Assembly (NCBI GenBank): GCA_025360645.1
Contig: JANYBT010000146.1
Span: forward strand, 1-41,955
Length of the DNA: 41,955 nt
Direction of reading: 5' to 3'
Source: Acidobacteriaceae bacterium
GTDB taxonomy: Bacteria > Acidobacteriota > Terriglobia > Terriglobales > Acidobacteriaceae
Shown: positions 7,128-16,054 of the stretch, in pieces
How the letters are laid out: every line of letters begins with the position of its first letter
Position numbering within the stretch: position 1 is the stretch's first letter
Notes under the pieces: generated by a model
What the model saw: the letters and a program-made list of their open reading frames with translations, nothing else
The model's database searches: none
Told to the model about the DNA's origin: nothing
Program-made: the position numbers and the translations under genes

Positions 7128-9254
7128 CTACGGCCTCACGGCGATCAGGTCGGGGGTGCAGGTAAACGAGACATTGTTGCACAGGTCGGTGGGGAAGGGG
7201 ATCTGTTGCGTGTCGCCACCCGCCACGGCGTTCAGAACATGCACTGCGCCATCGCTGCCACCCACGAATAGCAGGGTCGCGTCCAACGTGGCGGAAGCAC
7301 TGACCGGGGTGGCGTTATTCACCAGCGGAATCGAAGAAGTAACGCGTCCCGCAACGTTGTACACCAGCACGCTGCCAATATCACTGGACAAAATAAACGC
7401 CTGCCTGCCATCGGCGGACAAGATCATTTTGAGGGGAGTGAAGCTGCCCTGGCCCAGGTTCGTGGAGGAAACGGTATCGCTTACAGCCGGGGAGCATACC
7501 GACGGAGTGATGGTGACGGTGGCGGTGATTTCGTCGATGTAAGGCGGATCCAGCGCCAGAAAATGGACTCCGTCAGGCACCGTCTGAAGCATGGTTGCGA
7601 GGCCCGGGGTCGAGACCGTGTCTGCGGTTGCGTTGCTGCAGACAATCCTCGCGGATACGGTGGGGACGGTGTTGCCTCCGGCCAAGTACATGAACGCGCC
7701 GGAGTGCGATGCCGAAAGGCTGGTGGCCGGTCCGCTCAGCGGATACGTCTTCAGGCTGTCCACCGTCGAGTACACATAGAGAGTGCTGCCGCTGCTGGGG
7801 TTGGCCACGATGTAGGCCTTCAACCCATCGAGGCTGAATGCCGCTGCCGAAGCGCCCTCGATTGGCAAATTGACGGGAGCCACGGAAGTGTTGGCACTGT
7901 TGTAGATGAAGACCTGATTCGGAACGCTCTGGGTGTCGGAGGTAATCACGCGCGTTCCGTCGTAAGAAACCGCGAGGACTTTGCCCATCACAGTGGTCAC
8001 GTTGTTGACCGTGGGAGGATTGGCCGTCGGATTCAACACCATCAGGCTTTTTTGGCTGCCTAGAAACCCGGCCGATCCTTGCGGATTGAACAGGAAAGAG
8101 TTGGGTGAACCCGGCAACGCGGCGCTTACGCCAAACGTGGTTGCCCCAGCGCTTGAGGTCACTAAGCTGCGGATGTTGGCGGTGCAACCCAGCAGGTTCT
8201 GGCATTGCGTTGTAGAAACCCAGGTGGTCACGCTGGGGGCGGTGGTTGGAGCGGACACATTGGCCACAATGACCTGGCTGGGGTAAACCGGCAAGCTCGG
8301 CACGAATCCGGTATTGCAACTCGGCGGAGTGCAGGAGGCAATGATGTCGGCAGCACCCGCAGCGACGGCGGAGACGGTGCCCGTGGTGCTCACCGTCGCC
8401 ACCCCCGCATTGGATGTGCTCCAGGTGAGCGGTGGGTTGTTCAACGTCACTCCCATGCTGTCCAGGACGGTGGCGGTGATGGCCTTGCTGCCGCCTGCCG
8501 CGATGGTGAAGGAAGTGTCGGTGGTGTTGGTCACCGCCAGCGAGATGGACTGCACCGGGCAGGTTTCGAACTGGATGGGAGCGCTGTTTACGCCCGCAGC
8601 GGAGACCTCAAAAGTTGTTTGTCCCGGATTTTCCGCGGTCGCCTGGACCTGGTTCGCCAGCAGCGTGGTGAGAGTGTTGTCCAACTTCAGCACAGTGCCG
8701 TTCGCAGGCGACCATAGGAAGGGGCCCACGGTGGAAGTGATGTCGACCCCGGCACTGAGCGCGGCGGCTTGATAGAGGGCCGTCTGTCCCTGAGAAAAAC
8801 ACGGAACGGTAATCGGGTTCACCGGCGAGATGGCGATGTTGTCAATGTGCTGATGCACATAGACGGTGGTCGGCGGACTGGTCACTCCCTGCGCGGTCGC
8901 GGTGACCACGGAGACGCCAGTCGGTCCGGGAGTGCATACCGACGGATTGACCAATGAGTTCCAAGTCCCGGCGCAACTCACGCCATTATTGGCAATCGTC
9001 AGAACCGCGGTGTTGCTGGAGACCAGGGTCACGGGGATGGCGATGATGGTGTTGGCAGAACTGCGCACAGTGACGCCAAAGCTCTGCTGCGCCCCAAGTT
9101 CGAGGGACAGGTTGCTCGCGGGGATCAACGAGATACTGGCAGGGACTTGCGGCGACGGGGGTACGTTGCTGCTACGGCTTCCACAGCCGCCCAGACCCAA
9201 GATCATAATGAAAAGTGCGGTAAATCCGCATACCGCAGGACGACTACAACCCAT
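7128..9254 (-). CDS. Surface lipoprotein with Ig-like (BIG2) domains and a beta-propeller-like region
   Basis: The 708-residue exported lipoprotein has an N-terminal hydrophobic segment ending in lipobox LGGC (cysteine at residue 24). Then come Ser/Thr/Pro-rich beta domains: an Ig-like repeat near 40-135, another near 135-230, and a clear BIG2-type domain near 235-310 (LTWSTSNAGVATVSTTGTVSAVAAG). The C-terminal half (about 340-700) has repeated LSADGRQAFILSS-like and VLVYNVAG-like strands, suggesting a YncE-like propeller. ATG 9254 has GGGAGG 5 bases upstream. The gene runs directly into nusB. Such proteins are usually cell-surface adhesion or scaffold proteins; the specific role is unknown. 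Confidence 0.8.
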   Translation of the reverse strand: MGCSRPAVCGFTALFIMILGLGGCGSRSSNVPPSPQVPASISLIPASNLSLELGAQQSFGVTVRSSANTIIAIPVTLVSSNTAVLTIANNGVSCAGTWNSLVNPSVCTPGPTGVSVVTATAQGVTSPPTTVYVHQHIDNIAISPVNPITVPCFSQGQTALYQAAALSAGVDITSTVGPFLWSPANGTVLKLDNTLTTLLANQVQATAENPGQTTFEVSAAGVNSAPIQFETCPVQSISLAVTNTTDTSFTIAAGGSKAITATVLDSMGVTLNNPPLTWSTSNAGVATVSTTGTVSAVAAGAADIIASCTPPSCNTGFVPSLPVYPSQVIVANVSAPTTAPSVTTWVSTTQCQNLLGCTANIRSLVTSSAGATTFGVSAALPGSPNSFLFNPQGSAGFLGSQKSLMVLNPTANPPTVNNVTTVMGKVLAVSYDGTRVITSDTQSVPNQVFIYNSANTSVAPVNLPIEGASAAAFSLDGLKAYIVANPSSGSTLYVYSTVDSLKTYPLSGPATSLSASHSGAFMYLAGGNTVPTVSARIVCSNATADTVSTPGLATMLQTVPDGVHFLALDPPYIDEITATVTITPSVCSPAVSDTVSSTNLGQGSFTPLKMILSADGRQAFILSSDIGSVLVYNVAGRVTSSIPLVNNATPVSASATLDATLLFVGGSDGAVHVLNAVAGGDTQQIPFPTDLCNNVSFTCTPDLIAVRP

Positions 9255-9372
9255 GAATCCTCCCCGCCCGCGCTGGTCGGGGCGAGTCTATGAAAATGAT
9301 TGTGATTGCTTCAGTCTAAAGTCTCAACCCGGGTTCCGCAAGCCAAGCGAGCTGCCATCGCTCGTTCCCTGT

Positions 9373-11532
9373 CTATTCGCGGACCCCCAGCTGCCAGAAC
9401 AGAAATGAAAACACATCCGTGCTTTCTTCAATTTGTTTGGTCACTGGCTTGCCTTGGCCATGTCCTGCTTTAGATTCAATTCGGAGGAGAATGGGTTTCT
9501 CGCGGCTGGCGCCATTTTTGGCCTGGGCCTGCATCAAGGCGGTCATTTTCTTGGCGTGCATGGGGTCCACGCGGGTATCGGTGTCGGCGGTCAGGAAGAG
9601 CACCGCCGGATACTCCACCCCTTGCTTCACGTGATGATACGGCGAATACGCGTAAATGTAGTCGAACTGCTTGGGGTCTTCCGCCGATCCGTACTCGGCA
9701 ATCCACAATTTGGCGATCTGGAAATTCTGGTAACGAAGCATGTCCAGCAACGGAACCTGGCAAACTACTGCGCGGAACAGGTCGGGTCGCTGGGTGATCA
9801 TGGCCCCCATCAACAAGCCGCCGTTGGAGCCGCCCTGCACCGCCAGATGTTCCCGGCTGGTATATTTCTGGGCGATCAGATATTCGGCCGCGGCGATCAT
9901 GTCGTCGAACACGTTTTGCTTCTTCTCAAACATGCCGGCGCGGTGCCAATCCTCGCCAAACTCGGCCCCGCCGCGCAGGTTGGCCACGGCATAAATCCCA
10001 CCTCGCTCCAGCCATAAATACATGCCCCGGCTGAAGGCCGGAGTCAGCGAAATGTTGAAACCTCCGTATCCGGTCAGCAGAGTCGGATTCTTGCCATTCT
10101 TCTCCACGCCCTTCTTGTGCACAATGAACATCGGCACCCGCGTGCCATCCTTGGACAAGTACCATTCCTGCTTCACTTCGTAGGCGGACGGGTCAATGGA
10201 GGCCGCATCCACCTTGGTCCATAGCGCGGTTTTCCCAGTTTGCAGATCGTAGTGGTACACCGATGGGGGCACGGTAAACGATTGGAATCCGAAAAACGCC
10301 TCGTTCTTGTTCCACTTGCCGCCAGTGCCAAACACGGTGCCGATGGCGGGCAGGGGAATGTCGCTGAGTTCCTTGCCTTCCAGATTGAACAACTTCAGTT
10401 CGGAGCTGGCGTTGTGTTCGTACTGTGCGAACAGTTTTCCGCCGTACACTCCCACACCTTGTAGCACCGCATCGGTCTGCGGGATGATTTCTTGCCAGTG
10501 TTCGCGCTTGGGATTCGCCGCATCGGCCACAAACACGCGATATCGGGGTGCATCTTCGTTGCTGGTGATGTAGAGCTTGTCTTTGTGCACGTCAGCGCTG
10601 TAGAGAAACGTCTTGCCGGAAGTGAGTTGAAGGGGCGGTGTGCCTGCTTTCAGATCCTGCAAGTACAGGTCGGTCTTGCTCCATCCCTGGAAGACCTGAA
10701 TCACCAGCCAGCGGTCGTCCTCGGAAAGTGAGACTCCGGGAATGTCCTGCGGATTCAGGCCGTCTCCAAATAGTAGTGGGTCCTTGACTGGGTCGGAACC
10801 GAGCGCGTGGTAGAAGACCTTGACGTGGTACACCTCTTCGCCGGCCGCGACGTCGCCTTTCTTGGGATGGCGCGTGTAGTAGAAACCCGAGTTGTCGTTT
10901 TTCCACGCCACGCTAGCGAAGCGAGTCCTGTCAATCGCATCGGGGAGCACTTTTCCGGAGGCTGTCTCCAAGACGTGCAACACGCTTTCCTCAGACCCAC
11001 TGGAGGAAATGCCGTAGGCGACATACTTGCCATCTTCTGATGGGAACCACCAGTCGAGAGCAACCGTGCCGTCGGCGGCCATCTGGTTGGCGTCCATCAG
11101 CACGCGGTCGGGGCCGTCGATGCGGTCGCGGACGTACAAGATCGCCTGGTTCTGCGTGCCGTCGCGCCGGGTGTAGAAGTAATAAGGCCCGGCGACATGC
11201 GGGGTGGAGATGGCCCCGATGGTCAGTAGTTGCGCCAGCCGCTGATGGATATGGTCGCGGCCAGGCAGCGGATCGAGAATGCTGCGGGCATAGGCCAGTT
11301 GGTCGTGCACGAAGGTTTGGGTTTCCGGGTTGTTCGCGTCTTCCAAATACCGGTAGCGATCCGTGATCTTGTGACCGTGGAGAATATCCACCACGGGTTC
11401 GACCTTGGCTTGGGGCGGGCCGGCAGCGGGGGATGTGGCATGGTCAGCGGCCCAGGCCGTCGCTACCAGTCCGGTTAAAGAAAGCATGGCAAAAATCAAG
11501 AGCGTCACCAACAAACGAAATCCTCCAAGCAC
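9373..11532 (-). CDS. Secreted prolyl oligopeptidase (S9A family)
   Basis: Serine peptidase that cleaves short peptides after proline. The 719 residues include a signal peptide (1 to about 28, ending TAWAAD), the family start VDILHGHKITDRYRYLED, a seven-bladed propeller gate (about 110-450), and the alpha/beta-hydrolase domain. The catalytic triad is S569 in GGSNGG, D652 in TADTDTRV and H691 in KAGHGQGKP. NLRGGAEFGEDWHRAG is a further family mark. The start is GTG 11532, with GGAGG 5 bases upstream. The signal peptide implies a periplasmic or external role in peptide scavenging. It is a single gene, with 118 bases between it and the lipoprotein gene. Confidence 0.93.
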   Translation of the reverse strand: MLGGFRLLVTLLIFAMLSLTGLVATAWAADHATSPAAGPPQAKVEPVVDILHGHKITDRYRYLEDANNPETQTFVHDQLAYARSILDPLPGRDHIHQRLAQLLTIGAISTPHVAGPYYFYTRRDGTQNQAILYVRDRIDGPDRVLMDANQMAADGTVALDWWFPSEDGKYVAYGISSSGSEESVLHVLETASGKVLPDAIDRTRFASVAWKNDNSGFYYTRHPKKGDVAAGEEVYHVKVFYHALGSDPVKDPLLFGDGLNPQDIPGVSLSEDDRWLVIQVFQGWSKTDLYLQDLKAGTPPLQLTSGKTFLYSADVHKDKLYITSNEDAPRYRVFVADAANPKREHWQEIIPQTDAVLQGVGVYGGKLFAQYEHNASSELKLFNLEGKELSDIPLPAIGTVFGTGGKWNKNEAFFGFQSFTVPPSVYHYDLQTGKTALWTKVDAASIDPSAYEVKQEWYLSKDGTRVPMFIVHKKGVEKNGKNPTLLTGYGGFNISLTPAFSRGMYLWLERGGIYAVANLRGGAEFGEDWHRAGMFEKKQNVFDDMIAAAEYLIAQKYTSREHLAVQGGSNGGLLMGAMITQRPDLFRAVVCQVPLLDMLRYQNFQIAKLWIAEYGSAEDPKQFDYIYAYSPYHHVKQGVEYPAVLFLTADTDTRVDPMHAKKMTALMQAQAKNGASREKPILLRIESKAGHGQGKPVTKQIEESTDVFSFLFWQLGVRE

Positions 11533-11674
11533 AAGAACCTCCGGAGATCGGGCGGCGCGTCATCATCGAGCGCCACTAGTGCAAATCATTCCAATGGATG
11601 CAGATACGATTCTAGCTGGCCGAGGCTGCGCAGCGAAAGGCCGACGGGTTGCGCTACCAAAATCGCGATCAAGA

Positions 11675-11704
11675 TTGAGTGAAACGCAGGGTGGTTGCTA
11701 TAAT
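11675..11704 (+). promoter_or_regulatory. Promoter for tRNA-Phe
   Basis: TTGAGT at 11675-11680 and a perfect TATAAT at 11699-11704 are separated by 18 bases, a good sigma-70 type promoter. A start near 11711 gives a leader of about 110 bases before the tRNA, to be removed by RNase P. Confidence 0.6.
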
Positions 11705-11823
11705 CACAATGTCCTGCACGCTTCCAAGTTTTGGCTGCCCGAGGTTCGAAGGCAAACCCGCCAAATTTGCGTGTTTCCGGCCCGCCCGAGAGCGAGGCGG
11801 CCAGGCAATGCGTGGGACGATGT

Positions 11824-11899
11824 GGCCAGGTAGCTCAGGCGGTAGAGCGCAGCCCTGAAAAGGCTGGCGTCGGGGGTTCAACTCCCTCCCTGGCCACCA
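11824..11899 (+). tRNA. tRNA-Phe (anticodon GAA)
   Basis: A complete cloverleaf: acceptor GGCCAGG pairs with CCTGGCC, the D arm is GCTC/GAGC, the anticodon stem CAGCC/GGCTG encloses loop CTGAAAA (anticodon GAA), and a T arm carries TTCAACT. The discriminator is A at 11896, and CCA at 11897-11899 is encoded in the DNA. No gene is directly attached downstream. Confidence 0.96.
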
Positions 11900-12347
11900 T
11901 ATCTTCAGCGACCGCCGGACGTGATTTCCGCTCTGCATTCGTGCAGAGGACCGGCAGCCCGCATGCAACGCCGTTTTTTCGATTAAATTAAGTCGCAGCT
12001 TCGTCCCCCATCGAAGCCGGATACGCAAGCGAGTTCCCTCAGCCAGTAGTTGGCATCATCGAGGTCAACCGCAAGCGACGCAGCCCGCTTGCCTTCAGCC
12101 TTTCCTCTTCGGCCTTGCTGCTGGGGACCCAGCGCCTCCTGTCTATGGGTTTCTAATGAGCCTTATTTAATCTCAAAGCGAGACCCTCCCTTTTGTGCGA
12201 ACAGTTTGCGCGCTAGCCTACGGGTCTCTGATCGGAAATGGTTGAGAGACTTAGCTCTGGCAGCCGAACTGCTGTACACCTAACAACGCCGGCCCCATGG
12301 CCCGCTACTTGCTATACCCGCAGAGTTGCAAGCAGGAGGTGTAGGCG
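11900..12347. other. Gene-free stretch between tRNA-Phe and fliM
   Basis: No coding sequence is supported in these 448 bases. A hairpin CTCTGC-6-GCAGAG lies at 11931-11948, followed 24 bases later by six T, and may help end the tRNA transcript. A 7-bp inverted repeat GAGACCC (12180-12186) / GGGTCTC (12222-12228) is also present. No integrase gene or copy of the tRNA 3' end marking an integrated element was seen. Confidence 0.5.
12310..12318 (+). promoter_or_regulatory. Possible extended -10 promoter of fliM
   Basis: TG-C-TATACC lies at 12310-12318, about 15 bases before the AGGAGGT ribosome site (12334-12340) of fliM. No convincing -35 box or flagellar sigma-28 motif was found. Confidence 0.3.
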
Positions 12348-13349
12348 ATGAATAAAGTTCTGCACCACGAGGTTCTGGATCACGAGCAAATCGAAAGTCC
12401 GGTCTGCGCCGCCCCCGGCGAGGCTGCCGCGTCCAGTCAGACCACAACTGGCGCCAAGGTTTCGGTCTGGGATCCTCGCCAGGCCGGCCAAATCGATGGC
12501 GAGCAAATGCGGGCGATCCGCCTAGTACATGAAGCCTTCGCCACCAACCTGACCGACGCAATGGGCGCGTTCTTGCGGTCCGGGTTCGAGGCGGCGCTGG
12601 TTTCCGCCGAGTACTTGTCCTATGGCGAATTTCTGCGGCGCACTCCCGAGGGCACCTGCTTGGCGAGTTGCAAGCTGGCTCCGCTGAACGTGACGGCTCT
12701 GTTGCAGATGGATTCGTCCATTGCCTTCCCGCTGGTCGATCTGCTGTTAGGCGGGGAAGGTAAAGGCGAACCGCCAGCCCGCGCCCTGACCGAGATCGAG
12801 CAAGAAATTCTGGAGACGGCAGTGCAGATTGTGTTTCAGGAACTGCAAAAAGCATGGTCGGCGCTGGCGCTGGAATTTCAGTTTGCCCAGTGCCAGCCGC
12901 GGGAGGAGGCGCAACGCTTGCTGCCCTTCGAGGAGAAGATATTATCCCTCAGCTTTGAAATGGCCCTGGCCGAGGGCCGGGGTACGATGAATCTGGCCAT
13001 CCCTGCGGTAGTGTTCCAAGCGCTACTCCGCAAGGTTTCTGCACAATACGATTGCCCCAAGCCGCGGGCGCGTCTGGATTCCAGCTCGCGCTTGCGGACC
13101 CTGCTGCAGCAATGCATGGTTCCGGTGGAACTGGGCATCGCAACCGTGCGGGTGCCGATGCCCGAGTTAATGCGGTTGGCTCCTGGCAGCGTGCTGTTCA
13201 TGAATCAGCCCTTGGATCAGCCCGCCACGTTGTCGGTGAGCGGCCTGCCGGTGTTTAGCGCCCTGGTCGCAAGACACGGCGCATGGCGCGCTGCCCAGGT
13301 AATATCAAGCCCAACTCCCCGCCCGGTGGAAAGGAAAGTGCTGGCGTAA
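12348..13349 (+). CDS. fliM: Flagellar motor switch protein FliM-like, orphan
   Basis: FliM forms the middle layer of the flagellar C-ring, binds CheY-P through its N-terminal peptide, and carries a C-terminal SpoA domain. In these 333 residues the central domain is clear (IRLVHEAFATNLTDAMGAFLRSGFE, LSYGEFLRRTPEGTCL, FPLVDLLLGG, LTEIEQEILE, MNLAIPAVVF). The SpoA-like domain lies near 250-320 (VPVELGIATVRVPMPELMRLAPG). The N-terminal EIDALL-type CheY-binding motif is missing or degraded (HEVLDHEQIESPV), followed by a low-complexity linker. ATG 12348 has a strong AGGAGGT. No other flagellar or chemotaxis gene is in the window, so a motor role is uncertain; a paralogue with altered signalling is possible. 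Confidence 0.85.
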   Translation: MNKVLHHEVLDHEQIESPVCAAPGEAAASSQTTTGAKVSVWDPRQAGQIDGEQMRAIRLVHEAFATNLTDAMGAFLRSGFEAALVSAEYLSYGEFLRRTPEGTCLASCKLAPLNVTALLQMDSSIAFPLVDLLLGGEGKGEPPARALTEIEQEILETAVQIVFQELQKAWSALALEFQFAQCQPREEAQRLLPFEEKILSLSFEMALAEGRGTMNLAIPAVVFQALLRKVSAQYDCPKPRARLDSSSRLRTLLQQCMVPVELGIATVRVPMPELMRLAPGSVLFMNQPLDQPATLSVSGLPVFSALVARHGAWRAAQVISSPTPRPVERKVLA

Positions 13350-13503
13350 GCCTGCCGCTGATGCTCATCGAATCGCTGGCCAAGCAGGGTCGGCGATGGC
13401 GCGCCCAGAGTCCTCCGCTTAACTGGGACGCGGCAGCAATCCGTTTTCCCACCTGGCCCGTACATGGAGTGGAAGGGTAACCCCCTGAAAGGAACACAAC
13501 AAC

Positions 13504-14058
13504 ATGAAATCCGGAAAGATTTTCGCTACGCTGACGCTATTCGCGCTGACCTTGGTGACATCCAGCTTCGCTGGCAGCAATCCCATGGTGGGCGGCCACG
13601 ATATGTCTCCTCAGAAAAACATCATCGAAAACGCCGTCAACTCAAACGATCACACGACTCTGGTTGCCGCCGTCAAGGCTGCCGGCCTGGTCGACACTCT
13701 GCAGAGCGCGGGGCCATTCACCGTGTTCGCTCCCACCAATGAAGCCTTCGCCAAGCTGCCCGCCGGTACTGTGGACACGCTGCTGAAGCCTGAAAACAAA
13801 GACACGCTGACCAAGGTGCTGACCTACCACGTGGTCGCTGGCAAACTGGACGCGCACGACCTGAAGAAGATGATCAAAGAGGGAAAGGGCAAGGCTGAAT
13901 TGAAGACCGTGGCCGGCGGCCCGCTGACCGCTTCCATGAAGGATGGCAAGATCATCCTGACCGATGCCAAGGGCGGCATGTCCACCGTGACCATCGCCAA
14001 CGTGATGCAGTCCAATGGAGTGATTCACGTGGTGGATAGCGTGCTGCTACCCCAGTAA
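13504..14058 (+). CDS. Secreted fasciclin (FAS1) domain protein
   Basis: A 184-residue exported protein with a signal peptide at 1 to about 23 (ending SSFAG) and one complete FAS1 domain. The conserved boxes are present: FTVFAPTNEAFAKLPAGTV (H1 region), LTYHVVAGKL, and the closing NGVIHVVDSVLLP. FAS1 domains mediate adhesion and are common in small secreted bacterial proteins. AAGGA lies upstream of the ATG. A strong terminator follows at 14097, so this is a single-gene unit or the end of a fliM-FAS1 unit (154-base gap). Confidence 0.92.
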   Translation: MKSGKIFATLTLFALTLVTSSFAGSNPMVGGHDMSPQKNIIENAVNSNDHTTLVAAVKAAGLVDTLQSAGPFTVFAPTNEAFAKLPAGTVDTLLKPENKDTLTKVLTYHVVAGKLDAHDLKKMIKEGKGKAELKTVAGGPLTASMKDGKIILTDAKGGMSTVTIANVMQSNGVIHVVDSVLLPQ

Positions 14059-14096
14059 ATTTATCCACCCGCGGTTCGTGGTATGGACTGCAAGCT

Positions 14097-14125
14097 AAAG
14101 AGGCGCTCGCAAAGAGCGCCTCTTT
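14097..14125 (+). terminator. Strong intrinsic hairpin terminator
   Basis: A perfect 12-bp stem AAAGAGGCGCTC / GAGCGCCTCTTT encloses loop GCAAA, 39 bases after the FAS1 stop. The stem itself ends in TTT and begins with AAA, so it can act in both directions. It lies between the convergent FAS1 and FN3 genes. Confidence 0.8.
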
Positions 14126-14238
14126 GCTGGGTCGGGCCGATTGTATTTGGCGGTGCGAGGGCAAGTCTCTTGCTGACCCCTGGTTCACGCGACGGCTGCG
14201 AGACTCCAGCGCGCCGCCGCAATCCAAGGTCTGACAAG

Positions 14239-14655
14239 CTAAGGAATCACCGCCGTCGCCTGGTTCGAGAAGTTGCTCTGTTCTCCGCTCGCATTCACCG
14301 AAGTCACGACGTAGTAGTAGGTGATGCCACCCGTGACGTTGGTGTCGGTGTAGGACGTGGTCGTGTTCACCAGGGAATTAATCTTGGAGTACGGGCCTCC
14401 GGATTTGGACCCGCGGTAAACATCGTAGCCCACGACTTGGGACACGCTGGCTACCCAACTGAGGCTCACGCTGTGAGAACCTGGGAGCGACTCGACGTCC
14501 GCTAAGATCCAGCCTGCGATCCGATGTTCCGGGCCTGCCCTGGGTGCATTTGGCTTTCCACTACGTTGTGCGAAGCTAACTACAGATGCCAACAGAAGAC
14601 AGAAACCTACCAACAGGCGAAGCTCTGCCTGCCTACGGGGGGAGGGCGTAGTCAT
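14239..14655 (-). CDS. Small secreted fibronectin type III protein
   Basis: A 138-residue protein with a signal peptide (about 1-30, LLVGFCLLLASVVSFAQ) and a single FN3 domain over the rest. The domain shows HSVSLSWVASVSQVVGYDVYRG, TSYTDTNVTGGITYYYVVTSV and the final SGEQSNFSNQATAVIP. It is almost certainly extracytoplasmic; the binding partner is unknown. It is convergent with the FAS1 gene across the bidirectional terminator. A 215-base stretch without a clear gene separates it from trpA. Confidence 0.85.
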   Translation of the reverse strand: MTTPSPRRQAELRLLVGFCLLLASVVSFAQRSGKPNAPRAGPEHRIAGWILADVESLPGSHSVSLSWVASVSQVVGYDVYRGSKSGGPYSKINSLVNTTTSYTDTNVTGGITYYYVVTSVNASGEQSNFSNQATAVIP

Positions 14656-14870
14656 GTGACCTCTCTGGATTTAGTTTTGCTAGAACCCGACGAGTGGCGA
14701 GAGAGCAGTGCAGCCGTGTGAACTGGAAGCTTCTCCCCGAATTCTCCTCGAAAAGCAGGGGAAAGCATGGATCAGCAAATTGCCCCAATTATACGCATAG
14801 CCGTCGAGCGAAATCCACAACAAAAACATCGCTGCGGAAAAGCCCGTTGCATGCGCTGGGCTCGCACTCG

Positions 14871-15629
14871 CTACTCTCGCAGGTTCTTGATAAACTGCGC
14901 CACCGTGACCGCCTCGCGCCCCGGATTTTGCTCGATGATCTGCACAATCGCGCTCCCAATCACTGCGGCATCCGCAAATTTTCCGACAGCGCGAAACTGC
15001 TCTGGAGTCGAGATGCCAAATCCCACCGCCACCGGCAACGCGGTGTAGCTCCGGATGCGCGCCACCAGCGCCGCCGCATCTTCTGGCATTTGCTGCCGTG
15101 CTCCCGTCACTCCAGTGCGCGAGACCGCATAAACAAAGCCGCGCGAAGCCCCCGCCACTCGCCGCAGGCGTGCATCGGTGCTGGTGGGCGCCGCCAGGAA
15201 CACCGGTGCCAGGTTGTTCTTCTCCATCTGCCGCAGATACTCGCCCGCCTCCTCGACCGGCAGATCGGTGATGAGCGCCCCGTCCACTCCTGCGTATCTC
15301 GCCACTGAGCAGAACTTTGCCATTCCCATGCGCAAGATCGGATTGAGATAAGAAAAGACAACGAGACCTACTGCTTGTGAGTGCTCACGAATCTCCGCCG
15401 CCAGCTTCAGCACTTGCGACAGCGATGTGCCGTGTTTGATCGCCCGTTCGCTGGCCCGCTGAATGACCGGCCCGTCGGCCAAAGGATCGCTGAAAGGCAC
15501 GCCCAACTCAATTACATCCGCGCCCGCCTCGATCGCAGCCAGAATCACGTCTCGCGTGGTCGCAAGGTCAGGATCGCCGCAAGTGACGTAGGCGACCAGA
15601 GCGGGCTTGTTTTCGAAATGAAAGGGCAT
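14871..15629 (-). CDS. trpA: Tryptophan synthase alpha subunit
   Basis: Cleaves indole-3-glycerol phosphate to glyceraldehyde 3-phosphate and indole, which is channelled to TrpB. The 252 residues form a TIM barrel. The catalytic acids are E41 in VIELGVPFSDP and D52 in LADGPVIQ. The phosphate-binding loops VGFGIST and IGSAIV are present. ATG 15629 is preferred to the in-frame TTG at 15638. Normally trpA follows trpB within a few bases; here about 740 bases containing an opposite-strand toxin-antitoxin remnant separate them, so trpA may need its own promoter or read-through from trpB. Confidence 0.95.
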   Translation of the reverse strand: MPFHFENKPALVAYVTCGDPDLATTRDVILAAIEAGADVIELGVPFSDPLADGPVIQRASERAIKHGTSLSQVLKLAAEIREHSQAVGLVVFSYLNPILRMGMAKFCSVARYAGVDGALITDLPVEEAGEYLRQMEKNNLAPVFLAAPTSTDARLRRVAGASRGFVYAVSRTGVTGARQQMPEDAAALVARIRSYTALPVAVGFGISTPEQFRAVGKFADAAVIGSAIVQIIEQNPGREAVTVAQFIKNLRE

Positions 15630-15727
15630 GAGGCTCAATAAAACTATCTCACAAGAGACCGTTTGGACCGTGGCGTGCGCTGTTTACCCATCCCGGCCAA
15701 CTTGGCGGTTGACATTTGTCTATACAA

Positions 15728-16054
15728 ATGCATATCTTTCTTATTATCGTGATTTTGCAAGCGAACGGCTTCGACTGGGACAGAGGCAACCGAGCCAAGT
15801 GCGAGAAACATGGGCTTTCCGTCGCCGCTATCGAAAGCCTTTTTGCGCGTTCGCTGGCCATTCTCCCGGACGCGGCCCACTCGTAACGGGAAAAGCGCTT
15901 GCGCGCAATCGGACGGACGGAGAAAGGGCGCAGCGTGTTCATCATCTTCACGCTCCGGCGCAAGGGCGATGAACTTCTGATCCGGCCCATCAGCGCCCGA
16001 TCCATGCACAAGAAGGAGATCGCAGCTTATGAAAAAGAAAATCCCGACCTTTAA
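15728..16054 (+). pseudogene. brnT: BrnT-like toxin with in-frame stop
   Basis: The plus strand encodes a BrnT-type RelE-like toxin in one frame: ANGFDWDRGNRAKCEKHGLS, IESLFARSLAILPDAAHS, then a TAA at 15884-15886. It continues in the same frame with REKRLRAIGRTEKGRSVFII, FTLRRKGDELLIRPISARS and MHKKEIAAYEKENP, ending at TAA 16052-16054. All the expected family segments are present on both sides of the stop, so a single nonsense change appears to have inactivated an otherwise complete toxin. ATG 15728 is the likely start. The 3' end overlaps the brnA start by 26 bases, the normal BrnT/BrnA arrangement. Confidence 0.75.

Noticed and set aside
11669-12028. Minus-strand open frame across tRNA-Phe (contains GRELNPRRQPFQGCALPPELP)
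   Set aside because: It is the antisense translation of the tRNA gene, a well-known type of false protein call, with no independent support.
11900-12347. Integrated element at the tRNA-Phe 3' end
   Set aside because: No integrase and no repeated tRNA tail were found downstream.
12280-12855. 191-codon minus-strand frame over the fliM start
   Set aside because: Arg/Pro/Ser-rich antisense translation; the plus strand has a strong ribosome site and FliM motifs.
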